Below are positions 50,264 through 60,501 of a stretch of DNA of 64,000 nt, in pieces (position 1 is the stretch's first letter; each line of letters opens with the position of its first letter). The notes beneath the pieces were generated by a model. The model saw only the letters and a program-made list of their open reading frames with translations, did no database searches and had not been told where the DNA came from. The position numbers and the translations under genes are program-made. The DNA is taken from assembly GCF_000372725.1 (NCBI RefSeq), contig NW_005202428.1, positions 1,388,438 to 1,452,437 of the forward strand. Direction: 5' to 3'. Source of the DNA: Emiliania huxleyi CCMP1516. Lineage: Eukaryota; Haptophyta; Isochrysidales; Noelaerhabdaceae.

Positions 50264-53200
50264 CGGCCGGGAGAGCCTCTCCAGTGCGGGCTGGGGGCGG
50301 CGGCGGCACTCTGCGGGTGGCGGGCGAGCTGCTGGCTGGCCGGCGGCGCGTCTCGACTCAAATTATGGGCCGCCTCTCGGGCGTGCGGCCAGGGGCCCGT
50401 GTGGCGCGAGGAGAGGGCGGCGCGCTCGGCGCGCTGGCGGCGGTGAAGCCTCTCAGAGTGGGCGCTGGCTGGCCGAGGGCGTCGGGCGGGTGTGGGGCGG
50501 CACTCGGGCCGCCGGACGGGCCGTGGTGGCCCGTGTGGCGTTCGTGAGGGACTGTTTGGGCGCCCCGGCAGCCTCCCCGCCTGCGTGACCAGGGCCGGTT
50601 TGGCAGCGGTTTGGGCTGTGTGTGGGCTGGTCGCGGTAGGGGATATAGTGCTTGTTTATGGTCCCACTCACCACTCCCGGCCAACGGGGCCTCGCGGGGC
50701 GTCCTCGTTTGCAGTAAAAGGCCTCTGCCATCGCTCAGAGTCCCAAACCATGTGATCCTCCGCGCCGCCGCGCCCGAGTAGTCTGCCAGATGCGACGTCG
50801 TCGGGGAGGGCGTCGTCGCGGGCGCCAACGTCGTCATGCGAGCCCCTACGGCTGTCCAAGGGCACGTCTGGGTGACCAGGGGCGGGGGCCGAGCCGTGAG
50901 TGCTCCGCCGGGGCGAGCTTCTGGGTCTATGGGACCGCTGCCGGACCCATCCGAGAGCCTCTCCGGACACGTTCGCTCGACGGCCTAGTTGGCGGCCGAT
51001 GTTCGACGACTAAAGCTCCGGACGCCGCGGCCAAAGGTCCGCCCACGGCCCCAGGGCTCGTGGTTGGTGTGGGGTGTGCCTCACGAGGCGGAGAGGCCGC
51101 GTGAACTCCCGTAGAAGCTCGCGAAGTGCGGATTTGGAGCGCCGCGCCGGACCTCCGCCGGGGCCCGCCGGGACGCCGTATGGGCCTCGGGGTGCCCGAT
51201 AAGCTTAGAGGTGCGGTTTTTTTTGCTTGTGTCTATCGGTTCATGTCATGGACCGGCCCTGGGAAGCCTTTGACCGCGCGCGGAGGGTGTTACGGGGCCG
51301 TGATGATTTAGCGGGAGGGAAATCGGCCGATTTGCCCAGTGTGCCCCTAAACGCGTCATAATAGCCGCACGTTTGCCCTCGCCGTGCCTTGCCATCTCCG
51401 AGCCGCGCCCCCTCCTTCAGTTTTAAGGCGAATCGGGTGCCGAACTCGGCGTCGACAGCTTTGGCTCGACATCTTTGCCATTTTGGCGAGAAACGCATAA
51501 GCCGCCCCAGCGAAATGGCCGATACGGCCGGAATCGGAGGCAGCGCCGGGGCGGCTTATGCGTTTCTCGGGGTCGTGTGGTTTAGCCGGATATCGACCTG
51601 GTGTCCCGTGGGGAAGGTATTGAACTGCCTTAAAACGGAAGGGCACGTCCTGTTCACGCGATGGCCAGCCGTGCTGTGAGCCCGAAAGGCGGCGAGGGTC
51701 GGCACAGGCCAGCAGCCCTTGGTCAAGATTGGCTCTGACGCCGTGCCAGTTGTCGGCGCGCCGCGATCTGCATACCTGTTCGTACCTCTACAGTAGTGCG
51801 GCCACGTGTATTGCTGTTCGGCGAACCGCGTTCCGCTCTCTCGACCGTGAGGCCAGTTGGCGGGCGCCCAAAGCGCCTGGTTTGTGCGTCGAGCGGTGAG
51901 CTCACAACAGACACCGTCCGAGCCCGATGCACGCCAGGCGTCTCATTCCAAGCCCACTACGCATTCCCACGCGCTCAGGCGCCGCTCGAACCCCACCTCT
52001 TTGAGCCGGTTACCCCGCGGCAAGGCAACTCGGCGCTCTCGATGTGCGCGCTAGGCAGTCTCAACGCCGATTACAGCCGAGCGCGCACGACACGTAGGCG
52101 TACCGGCGTGCCGCTGGCATACTACGCGACGGTGGAGGCGCGTGGGCTTGCTCAAAAGGCATGCATCTGTCGGAGAGCGTGCCGCAAGACCTGATGTGCC
52201 TCCGCTCCAGGTGTGTGGCAGTTCGATGGATCCAGCCCAGCGACCTCTACGTGAGGATTGAGGACTGCTCTTCCCCTTTGGCCGAGCCTCCAGTCCCTGC
52301 CACCGTGCACCTGGCGCCAGAAAGCTGCATTTACATCCCGCACGCGCGATCGGCAGTCGAGTTACAACCCGCAGCTGTGCTGTGTGCGCGCGCACTCGAA
52401 AGTGGTTCGGCGATCTCTCGGCGACCACTCGTCGACTCGCGCTCAGACGCGAGGTGTGTGCTCGCCCGGCCCCCCGTGAGGGGACTAGGCCATTTTTAGC
52501 GAGATCGGGGAAATCACTCTCGTCGCCCGCCGCTCACGCTTCCCTCCCTCTCCCGCTGCCGCCGTATCCGGTCCTAGCCGGCGATACATTGAGACCTCAC
52601 GCCCCGCGACTGTCTTCCACGCTCGCAGGCGGGCCTATCCGCCGTGCCACTCCATGCATGATCACCACTGGGGGCAGCGGTGCTCGTGCGACTGCGGATT
52701 CGGCCTCACCTCACGCCCTCTGGCCTGCAGCTGCACGTTGCCGGGCGCCATTCTCGAGCCCTTTGGAGAATGGGCCCAAATCCGGGCTCTGAGCACGCCT
52801 ACTGCTGACGATCTATGTAGCTAGTGCGGTGGGGTCTGGCGCAGGTGCGCGAGACCGTCTCCACAGGGGGGCCGCGCGATTATCTGGGCGCTCCCGAGGG
52901 GGCGAAACCGCGTGTTCAAGGGAAACCAGGCGAATTGCGCCCCCAGAATGGTCCTGAGCGGCTCCCACGACCTCCCAAACACCCGAGGTGCACGACACGA
53001 CCGCTTGTTCGAACATTAGCGACACAAGTATTTATTCCTGTGGGTTGTGTCATCGTGCCGGGGGGGGGGGGGGACTTGTGGAGTGCGGTCGGTAACCTCT
53101 GCTCTCACACCCTCACGCCCAGGGCCGAGGGGGCCGGGGAGAGCAGAAAGGAGAATGAGAAAGGTAATTTCTCGCAGCTGCGAGACAAGTTTTCTCGGAG

Positions 53201-53389
53201 CGACAGCCTCAAAGACAAAAGGGTGGATGGGTGGGGGACGATTGTGGGCGAGCGCCAGCGCGCCCCAGGAACGGTGGGGTGCCCTCGACCGCGCGTCCGA
53301 GTCACTTGGGCGGACGAGCGAGCGGCACATGGCCCGACAAAGAGAAATCGGAGTCTGGCGACGAGATCGATAAAAGAAGTGCAGCGTTT
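50264..53389. other. Repeat-rich intergenic, about 3.1 kb, no firm gene
   Basis: Several frames (51796-52194, 52161-52499) are of ordinary composition but have no recognisable domain. The stretch contains a perfect hairpin at 51487-51569 and poly-G at 53060-53074. GGAGTGCGGTCGGTAACC at 53077-53096 is also found at 6148-6167. Transposon remnants are likely. Confidence 0.35.
51487..51569. repeat. Perfect 22-bp inverted repeat
   Basis: CGAGAAACGCATAAGCCGCC (51487 on) is mirrored exactly at 51548-51569 with a 39-bp spacer. It could be the ends of a tiny foldback element or a structured RNA; nothing else identifies it. Confidence 0.8.
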
Positions 53390-53447
53390 CCTCTGAGGTG
53401 CCTCAGAGGTGCACCACACCTCTGAAGGTGTCTTTCAGAGGTGTACT
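53390..53447. repeat. Cluster of palindromes upstream of recombinase
   Basis: CCTCTGAGGTGCCTCAGAGG is a self-palindrome and CACCTCTGAA..TTCAGAGGTG follows at once, so the motif CCTCTGA appears four times in alternating orientation in under 60 bp. This may be a binding or recombination site for the adjacent tyrosine recombinase. Confidence 0.6.
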
Positions 53448-53566
53448 TCAGGAGCAGAGCTGACGTCAGTCTGTGCGCGCTCCCTCTCTCCTCGTCGAAC
53501 TTGGGAACGAGGAGGAAGAGTTGAAGCGCGCTCAAAGTCGCCCTCTGCGCCCTTCCGAAGGCCACG

Positions 53567-54936
53567 ATGGCCGACTCTTTTGACGCCGAGGTGGACCCGA
53601 CGGGATCCACCATGCTTTTGATCATGCCCGAGAGCTCCCCGCTTCTTGAGGCCACCGAGTTCTTGGGGTGGACGGCGACCACCGCCGGCTCCGACGGGAT
53701 GCCGCGCAAGGCGGCCCCTTGCGCCGCCGCGGCCCCCCTTCTCGCGCGCTGCCGCCAGGGCGCCGCGGGCCAGCAGCCCCCGGGCCACCCGCAGTTTCTC
53801 GCTCTTTGCCCGTTGACGTTCGCGCTGACCGGCTCAGGGCGCGCCTCGACCTCAAGCGGCCATCTGACCAATCGGCCGGCGCCTCAAGGGAGCGGCATGA
53901 CACCTCATGGGGGTGGCGCCCCACGGCCGCACCTCGCATGGCCGCCGACGTCGAGCCGGCTGGGCGCGCTGGCGGGCGTGCGCCCGAAACGCCGACCTTC
54001 CCGGAAGCCCGACCGCCGGTGGCGCAGCGACGCTCCAGCCAGCTGGCAGAGGCGGACCGGCGCATGACTCGGGAGCGAGTCCTCGGGCTTGCGAGCGCTG
54101 GATCGGACGCGCGCATGCACTTGCGTGCGGCCCCCAGCGCGCTCTTCCGTTCAGCGGAGCGAACAAGCGCACTCGCAGCGTCTGGCGTCAACGCTGCCAC
54201 GCTCAAGGTGGACGAGCGCGCCTGGGAGTTTTGGGTCAACGTGTGCGAGTCCCAGGGCACCACCCCACTGAGGAGCTCCGCGGAGGCGCGAGACCACCCT
54301 GACCGCAACGCCCACCTCCTCGCCTGCCTCATGATGTACGCGCATGTCTGGTGCATCCCCCGCACCCGAGATGCACAATTCATCAAGCCGCGCTCCGCGC
54401 TCGCGTATCCGCTCGCGATTTGCCGCATCTTCAAGCGCTGGGGCGTGCAGATGCCAGGGTACCGAGCCCTCGCCGCGGCCTTCGCGGGGCTGATGCGCTC
54501 CTACCTCGCGCACCACGGGCCCGGGTCCCTCGCCCCGAGGCGCGCAGAGCCCATGAAGTTCTCCATGATGCGCGACATCTACCGCGCGGCGCCCACGGTG
54601 CGAGTGGCGGGCCGCGTGTGGAGCGACGACTGCCACGACGTCTTCATCTTCCGCCGCCTCAACGTCTTTCTCATGTACACCGCGTTCCGCCTCGGCGAAA
54701 CGACCGGGCCGGACCCGTTCCTCACCTTCACACACCTGGTCTGGAGCATCCGCGGCACCATCGTGACCGACCCCACGGCGGCCCAGCTCCACTCCTTGCG
54801 ACCGGGGCTGGATTACGCCCAGGTGGCGCCGCCTCTCTCCAAGGCGGACCAGTGGGGCGAGCGCAACTGCCCCTTCATGGTCACCCTCACTTACTCTGAG
54901 GAGCCCGAGAACCCGGCGGCCCAGCTGCGCGACCTA
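53567..54936 (+). pseudogene. Tyrosine recombinase (Crypton/DIRS-like) truncated before its catalytic end
   Basis: The main frame (about 53668-54936; N-terminal part possibly in another frame from the ATG at 53567) has a SAM-like core-binding region (DERAWEFWVNVCESQG, HLLACLMMYAHVWCIPRTRD, SALAYPLAICRIFKRWGVQM, then AAAFAGLMRSYLAHHGP). The catalytic domain then starts at FLMYTAFRLGETTG, which holds the first catalytic Arg (compare TGLRxSEL), and goes on VTDPTAAQLHSLRPG and APPLSKADQWGE. The later H-x-x-R and Tyr are missing because similarity ends at 54936, exactly where a copy of the 1.3-kb element begins. Such recombinases move Cryptons and DIRS-like elements. This copy should be dead. Confidence 0.7.
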
Positions 54937-55463
54937 TATTGCGCCGCCTCCTACTGGCAGCCGGGCGGGCGCGCGCCGCGGGCGCCTCGGCGCGCGCACG
55001 GCTCGCAAAGTTCGAACGAGTACTGCCGCCCGGCCGCCTCAAGGCTGCCGGGCGGCAGTACTCGCCTCGCAAGGCGCGCACCGGCTGCTCTGGCTGCTGC
55101 GCCGGCGGCCGCTGCGCTGGCCGCTGCTGCGCTGGCTGGCGGGCGGCACGGCCGCCGGCGGCCGCTGCACCCGCGCCTTCCCTCGCGGGCGCCGTCGCGC
55201 CGCGCGCGCCCAATTCTGCTGGCACACGGCACGCGTCGTCACACAGCCGCGGAGAACAGGCGGTGCTGTGCGCGAAGCGCGCGCGATCTCGTACTTTAAG
55301 GCTGGATCCGGCCATTCCAAGGGTATACCTTTGAGAATCCCCAGCGTCCTACCCTCCTAGTCACACTCTCAATATCTCGACTCTCCAACACGAAGTGCTG
55401 CGATCGGGCGCGGCCCATTTCTTTTTTCTTTCTTTTTTTGGGTCCTGTGGGCACCCTACCACC
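54937..55463 (-). mobile_element. Partial, inverted second copy of the TIR element at 1305-2343
   Basis: This stretch is the reverse complement of about 1305-1831 with only scattered differences, including the internal hairpin (about 55020-55070) and the terminus GGGTCCTGTGGGCACCCTA at its right end. The other terminus is absent; the copy begins at an internal point and abuts the broken recombinase frame. Either the element was 5'-truncated or a deletion joined the two. Confidence 0.85.
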
Positions 55464-55710
55464 GCGGCACGGCCGTGGCTGCGCATACACCTTACCCTTT
55501 CTCCTCAACGGCTATCCGTGCTTGCTGTGCCCCTGCGTGGTGTGTTTCAAGTTCTTACAACCCAAGGTGATAGAGGGCAAAAAGATCGATTGCGCTCTTG
55601 CCGATCCGCACCTACCTAGGCTCTTGGGTGGCGCGCCCCAGCTCTTCACAGCGAACCTGGTTGACACTCCCCGCCCCCTCTTCATCTCGGTGCTGCCCAA
55701 CTGGTGCCGA

Positions 55711-58191
55711 ATGCCGCCCTCCAAGCTCTTCGAGGCACTGCACGCGCGCGACGCTAAGCGCGTGAAGCATCTCGTGTCGAAGGAGGGCTGCGACGTCAAC
55801 GAGACTGGCGCAGTGCGCTCCCTCACGCCACCGCTCCCATCGAGATGATGACGTGTGTGTGTATGTGCCTCACCGCTCTCGCCCCGCCGTTCAGGGCGAG
55901 CAGACGGCGCTGCACCTCGCGGCGGAGCTGGACAACGTCGAGTGCGTCCAGCTCCTCCTCACCCACGGTGCCTCGGTCGGCATGCAGGATGGCCAGATGC
56001 GCACGCCGCTGCTCGCCGCCTGCGTCGGCAACTGCCGGCACGCCGCGCGGGCGCTGATCGAGGCGGGCGCGCCGCTCGGCACGGGCGACGAGGACGAGAA
56101 CACGCCGCTGCACTGGCTCGCCCTGCACGACGCCGTCGACCTCGCCAAGCTCGCCCTCGAGAAGGGCGCGCCGCTCGAGGCGCTCAACGCCGCCGTCGAG
56201 ACGCCGCTGCTGCTGGCCGCCAAGCACGGCCGGACGGCGGCGGTGCGGCTGCTGCTCTCCGAGGGCGCGACCATCGAGCGCGACTCGGTCGGCTCGATCG
56301 CCCCCACCAACAAGACCGCGTGCCACTTCGCCATGCAGTACGGCGCAGAGGGCGGTGACGCGGCCGACGCGAGCGCAATGCTTGTCGAGGCAGCGACGAC
56401 CCGAGATGGCCCGAGATGGCCCGAGATGGCCCGAGATGGCCCGACGCGGTGCTCCTCGAGGCAGCTGCTGGGCCTCAGCCACACATCCTATCCCTCTCTT
56501 TCGCACACATCCTCTCCCTCCCCCTCCCCCTCCCTCCCTCCCTCTCCTACACCCACCTGTTGGCACCTATTGGGCTGGGCATCCCTCCCTACCTCCTCAT
56601 CCCCCCCCCCCCCCCCCTTCACCAGTTCCTCAACAAGAGCCCCGACGTCAACGCCACCGACGGAGAGAAGCGGACTGCGTTGCACTACGCCGTCGTCAAC
56701 GACGAGCTGCTCCCCTCCGTCCAGGCGAGACTACCCGAGACTTGCAAACACCCCTCCCCGCCACCCTCCCGCCACCTTCCCCGCCACCCTCCCGCCACCC
56801 TCCCGCCACCCTCCCGCCACCCTCCCGCCACCCTCCCGCCACCCTCCCAGCCCTCTCAACCACTCCCAGCAACGTTCCCCCCCCCCCCCCCAACCAGGCC
56901 CTCCTCTCCGCCGGCGCCGCCGTCGACCAAAAGGACTGGGCCGGCCTCACACCCCTCCACTGGGCCGCCTTTCTCGGCGCGCCGTATAGTGTAGTGTAGT
57001 ATCACACTTTCCTCTGGGCCGCCTTCTCGGCGCGCCGAAGAACGCGCGCGCCCCCTTCCTCGGAACCTTGCCTGAGCCTTCTCGGAACCGTCCCACAGGC
57101 GCGGCGAAGAACGTGCGCGCCCTCCTCGCCGCCGGCGCCGCCGCACAGGCGGCCGATCACCACCAGCGACCCTCCTTGTTTGGATCCTCCTCACTCCCGC
57201 TCTTGCCGCCACAGGCGGCAGACCACCACCAGCGCACCGCGCTGCACCGCGCCGCCGAGCGGAATGACGAGGAGTGTCTCTCCGCCCTCCTCGCGGCCGA
57301 CTAGTTCATACACCGTTAGCGATTGATCACTAACTCAACAGGAGTGCCTCGCCGCCCTCCTCGCGGCCGACGGCGTGAGCGTCGACGCGACCGACGCCGA
57401 CGGCCTCTCCGCCCTGCACTACGCCGCGCGCGCCGGCGGGGTCGGCTGCGTCCGCGCGCTCCTCGCTGCCGCCGCAGACCGCTCCCTCCCCTCGCTCGCT
57501 GGCAAGACCGCTGCGGACCTGACGGGCTCGCGGGAGGCGCGCGAGGCGCTGCGAGCGACGTGTCCGGGACACGTCCTGGACATGTCCGAGACTTGCCCCG
57601 CAGGTGCACGAGGCGCTGCGCGAGAGCGGCGCGCCAGGGCTCAAGCGGGCGCGCTCCTCGTCGGCCGCCCGGCTGCCGCTGCCTGACCTCGCCTCCAAGG
57701 CGCAATCCCCCGAGATTGCCCGAGATTGCCCGAGATTGCCCGAGATTGCCCACCGCTGCCCGACCTCGCCTTCAAGGCGCAATCCCCCGACTGAGCCAAG
57801 CCTCGACAGCCCGCACTCGAGCCCCGGCACTGCCGCCCCGCACACCGGCCGCCTCCGCCTCGCCGCCTCGCCTCGCCTCGAGGGGTGTGCCTCGCGCTCA
57901 CACGAGCAGCTGAGGCGGACTCGTGCCCCCTCCACTCGTCCGCAGGTGTACGCCGCGTGCGCCACGCGAAGCGTCGAGTCGGTGCTGCCCCTCTGCACGC
58001 CCTCGCTGGCGGCGCAGGAGCGGCCGGCCCTCGAGGCGCTCGTCGCGCAGAGCCCGCCGCTCGCGGTCGAGCAGATGCACGCGGCGAGCGGCACCTCCAC
58101 CGTCGCCGTCGAGCACGCGCAAGGCCTCCACCTGCTCGCCTTCTCCGAGGAGGGCCTCCTCGAGCGCTTCTGCGCCTTTGCGCGCAGCTGA
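55711..58191 (+). CDS. Ankyrin-repeat protein with nine exons and many duplication-flanked introns
   Basis: Exons 55711-55812, 55895-56389, 56626-56724, 56898-56976, 57099-57148, 57215-57271, 57342-57536, 57604-57699 and 57946-58191 keep one frame (472 aa). Repeats are classic: EQTALHLAAELDNVECVQLL, ENTPLHWLALHDAVDLAKLA, VETPLLLAAKHGRTAAVRLL, KRTALHYAVVND, GLTPLHWAAFLGAAKNVRAL, RTALHRAAERNDEECLAALL, and DGLSALHYAARAGGVGCVRA. A non-repeat C-terminus (VYAACATRSVESVLPLCTPS) resembles BTB/SPOP-type helices but is unassigned. Inferred donors are mostly GC, with GT for intron 1 and GA for 57272-57341. An extra small exon between 56390 and 56625 is possible. Ankyrin arrays bind partner proteins; the partner is unknown. 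Confidence 0.82.
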
Positions 58192-58635
58192 CTGCGCCCA
58201 ATGGATGCCCTTCCGCGCTGGGGCCAATGCGAGGGCGACCCGCAGCGCCGCAGGCGCGAAGAGCGCCGGGCGCGGCCGAGGCGGCGCTGAGAGCCGAGCG
58301 CACCACCCACCACGCATTTCTCATGTAGCGCGCCTCGCCCGAGCTCGTCTCCTTTTCCTTTCTTCCTTCTGTTTTTTATTACGCGACCGCCTCAAGTGGC
58401 ACTTGGCAGTAGAGCCAGTAATGGCGGATTTACATCGTCCACATCGTTTCTCGCGACACGCGAGCTCTACCTCTAGCAGCTGCGCTAATTTAGCGCACAT
58501 CGGCCAGCAGCCGCTGGGCGCAGCACTGGAGTCTGAACTGCTGTCAGTGCGCCCCGCTGAGTGTGAGAGCGCGGCGGTCCTCACCGCACGCCATCCACCA
58601 GCCGCCGCGGCCAATTGTGGATGTGGTCACTACCG

Positions 58636-59063
58636 TCACCCCTCCCTCTCCTGCTCCCTCTCGCTGTCCCCTCCACCATCCTCGACGGCGCCTCTACCTC
58701 CTCCCTTTGGCACCACCAGCGCCTGCAGCGAGCCGCGCAGCAGCGAGGCCTCGCCCTTGCTCGGCTGTGCGCGCAGCACGAGCCGCCGCAACTTCGCCAT
58801 CGCCGCCGCCGCGCGAGAGCGCTCCTGCGCCCTCCCCTCCTCCGGCCCGTACTGCGAGTGCAGCGCACGGTTGCCCCCGAAGAAGTTCGCCTCCCACAGC
58901 CTCTCCTCCCAGAAGCGGAGCAGCGAGTCGACCTAGGTGAGGTAAGGTGGGGGACACTTCTCCGCGCGAGAGCCGTGCAGTCCACCCCCTCTCCATGTCC
59001 CAAGGCCGGAGCCCCGCGGCATTGAGAGGACAGTGCACGTGGGTGAGGTGTATTGTGTTGTGC

Positions 59064-59124
<61 letters not shown>

Positions 59125-59127
59125 CGC

Positions 59128-59163
<36 letters not shown>

Positions 59164-60015
59164 CGTGTGTGTGGCGTGTGTGGCGTGTGTCGTGTGGCGT
59201 GCGTGCGAGGGAACCTGCCCGAGAGGCGCACGCGCACCGCTGCCGCCCTCCGCCTCTGCCGCGGCCTCGTCGGCGTCGTAGGCTTGCCGCGCCACCTCGT
59301 ACTGGTTCTCGCCCTCGGCGATCGCGCCCCACTCGTAGCAGACCAGCAGCACCGCCTGTGGACATGCACAGAGACCGAGCTCGAGGACGCTGCTCCGCGC
59401 TGCCCCCGCTCGGAGTGGCGGAGCCTGCGCGAGGTTGAGGGACGAGAAGCCGGGGAAAGTGGGGATCGTGACGATGGCGTTCGCCGCGTCGAGCTCCGCG
59501 TTGCTCAGCCCATTCTTCTCGCTCCCAAACATGAGCCCGACCCGCTCGCCGCGCGCTATCGCCGCGGCGGCCAGCGCCATCGCCTCTCGAGGCGCGTAGA
59601 CGGGAATGCGGCTCTCGCGCGGCCGCGCTGTCGTCGCGAGGACCAGCTGCAGGTCAGCGACCGCGTCGGCGGCCGTCTCGTGCGTCTCGCAGCGGCGCAA
59701 GATCGGAGCTGCACCCGAGGCGCGCAGCACAGCCTCGTCGCTCTGTGCGTGTGCCGTCGGATCAACCAGCCGGAGGTCGGAGAGCCCAAAGTTGAGCATG
59801 GCGCGCGCGGCGGCACCAACATTGCCATCGTCAAAAGGGCGGCACAGCAGCACGCTAGGCACCGCGCTCCCACGCGCAACGGCGGCCTCATACGCAGCTG
59901 TCTTGGTCGGCGTGATCGGCCGAGCTGCCTTTGGGCCGCACTTTGGAGCCGGTGAGCCGTCCGGCCAAGCGACTGCTGCCGTCGAGAGCAGGGCGGCGGC
60001 TGCGAGAGGGAGCAT
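58636..60015 (-). CDS. trmJ: SpoU-type (TrmJ-like) tRNA/rRNA 2'-O-methyltransferase, organelle-targeted
   Basis: The true ATG is at 60015 (MLPLAAAALLSTAAVAW, a signal or transit-like start). Exons 60015-59425, 59355-59215 and 58932-58636 give 342 aa in one frame. The SPOUT trefoil-knot motifs are complete: VLLCRPFDDGNVGAAARAML (motif 1 Asn-x-Gly region), GLMFGSEKNGLSNAELDAAN (motif 2) and FPGFSSLNLAQ|AVLLVCYEW (motif 3). The C-terminal exon (MAKLRRLVLRAQ, EASLLRGSLQAL) matches TrmJ's helical extension. TrmJ methylates the 2'-O of position 32 in tRNAs; plastid or mitochondrial action is suggested by the N-terminus. Intron 2 (58933-59214) is mostly (CA)n. It is convergent with the ankyrin gene. 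Confidence 0.88.
59064..59204. repeat. (GT)n/(CA)n microsatellite in trmJ intron 2
   Basis: About 60 GT units interrupted by GGCGCGC and GGC, with later GGCGTGT variants, fill half of the intron. Frames through it encode Thr-His or Cys-Val repeats and are artefacts. Confidence 0.95.
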
Positions 60016-60501
60016 GTATGTACGGAGCACAGAGCTTTCGAGACCTCGAAAGAGCAAATAGCAAAAAGCGTAAGTGGGCGGGGCCCTCTACTCGCCAGCG
60101 TGCCGTCGACCTTCACCGCGCCCAAAAAGCAAGAAAAATATGGGCCAACGCGCACCCTCGCCCTTGACAGAGTACCGTATGCCTCCAGCACCGCCTCAGA
60201 CACTCACCCCCAGCCCTACAGCTACACTCAGCGCCCCCCAGCCCGCGCGCCTATGTGCTGAATCGACTTACACCAGGGCAATGCCGCCGATCCGCCCCGC
60301 CCCCATTGGCGCAACCGTCTCCCACGCGTTCAGCGCCGGATCGTACCGCTCGACTGAGCTGAGGCGGCCGTCAGCAGAGTCGCCGCCCACAGCACACAGC
60401 TTGAAATCACCACGTCGCCCGCGACACGTGTCGCCGATACCTCACGGGAGTCGAGAGGAGTCGAGACGATCTCATTCGAGACGACTCGTAGACGGCTTAG
60501 T
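60016..60501. other. Intergenic, about 490 bp, nothing supported
   Basis: Between the trmJ start and the stop of the second RCC1 gene. Contains TCGAGACGA-like short repeats at about 60450-60490. No RNA gene or clear promoter element. Confidence 0.45.

Noticed and set aside
49419-50309. 296-codon minus-strand frame opposite the SPPPP tract
   Set aside because: The product is an Ala/Val/Gly/Arg repeat, a mechanical reverse of the Pro-rich repeat.
58947-59438. Frames encoding (Cys-Val)n or (Thr-His)n
   Set aside because: They come from the GT/CA microsatellite inside trmJ intron 2. Splicing it out restores the TrmJ C-terminus.
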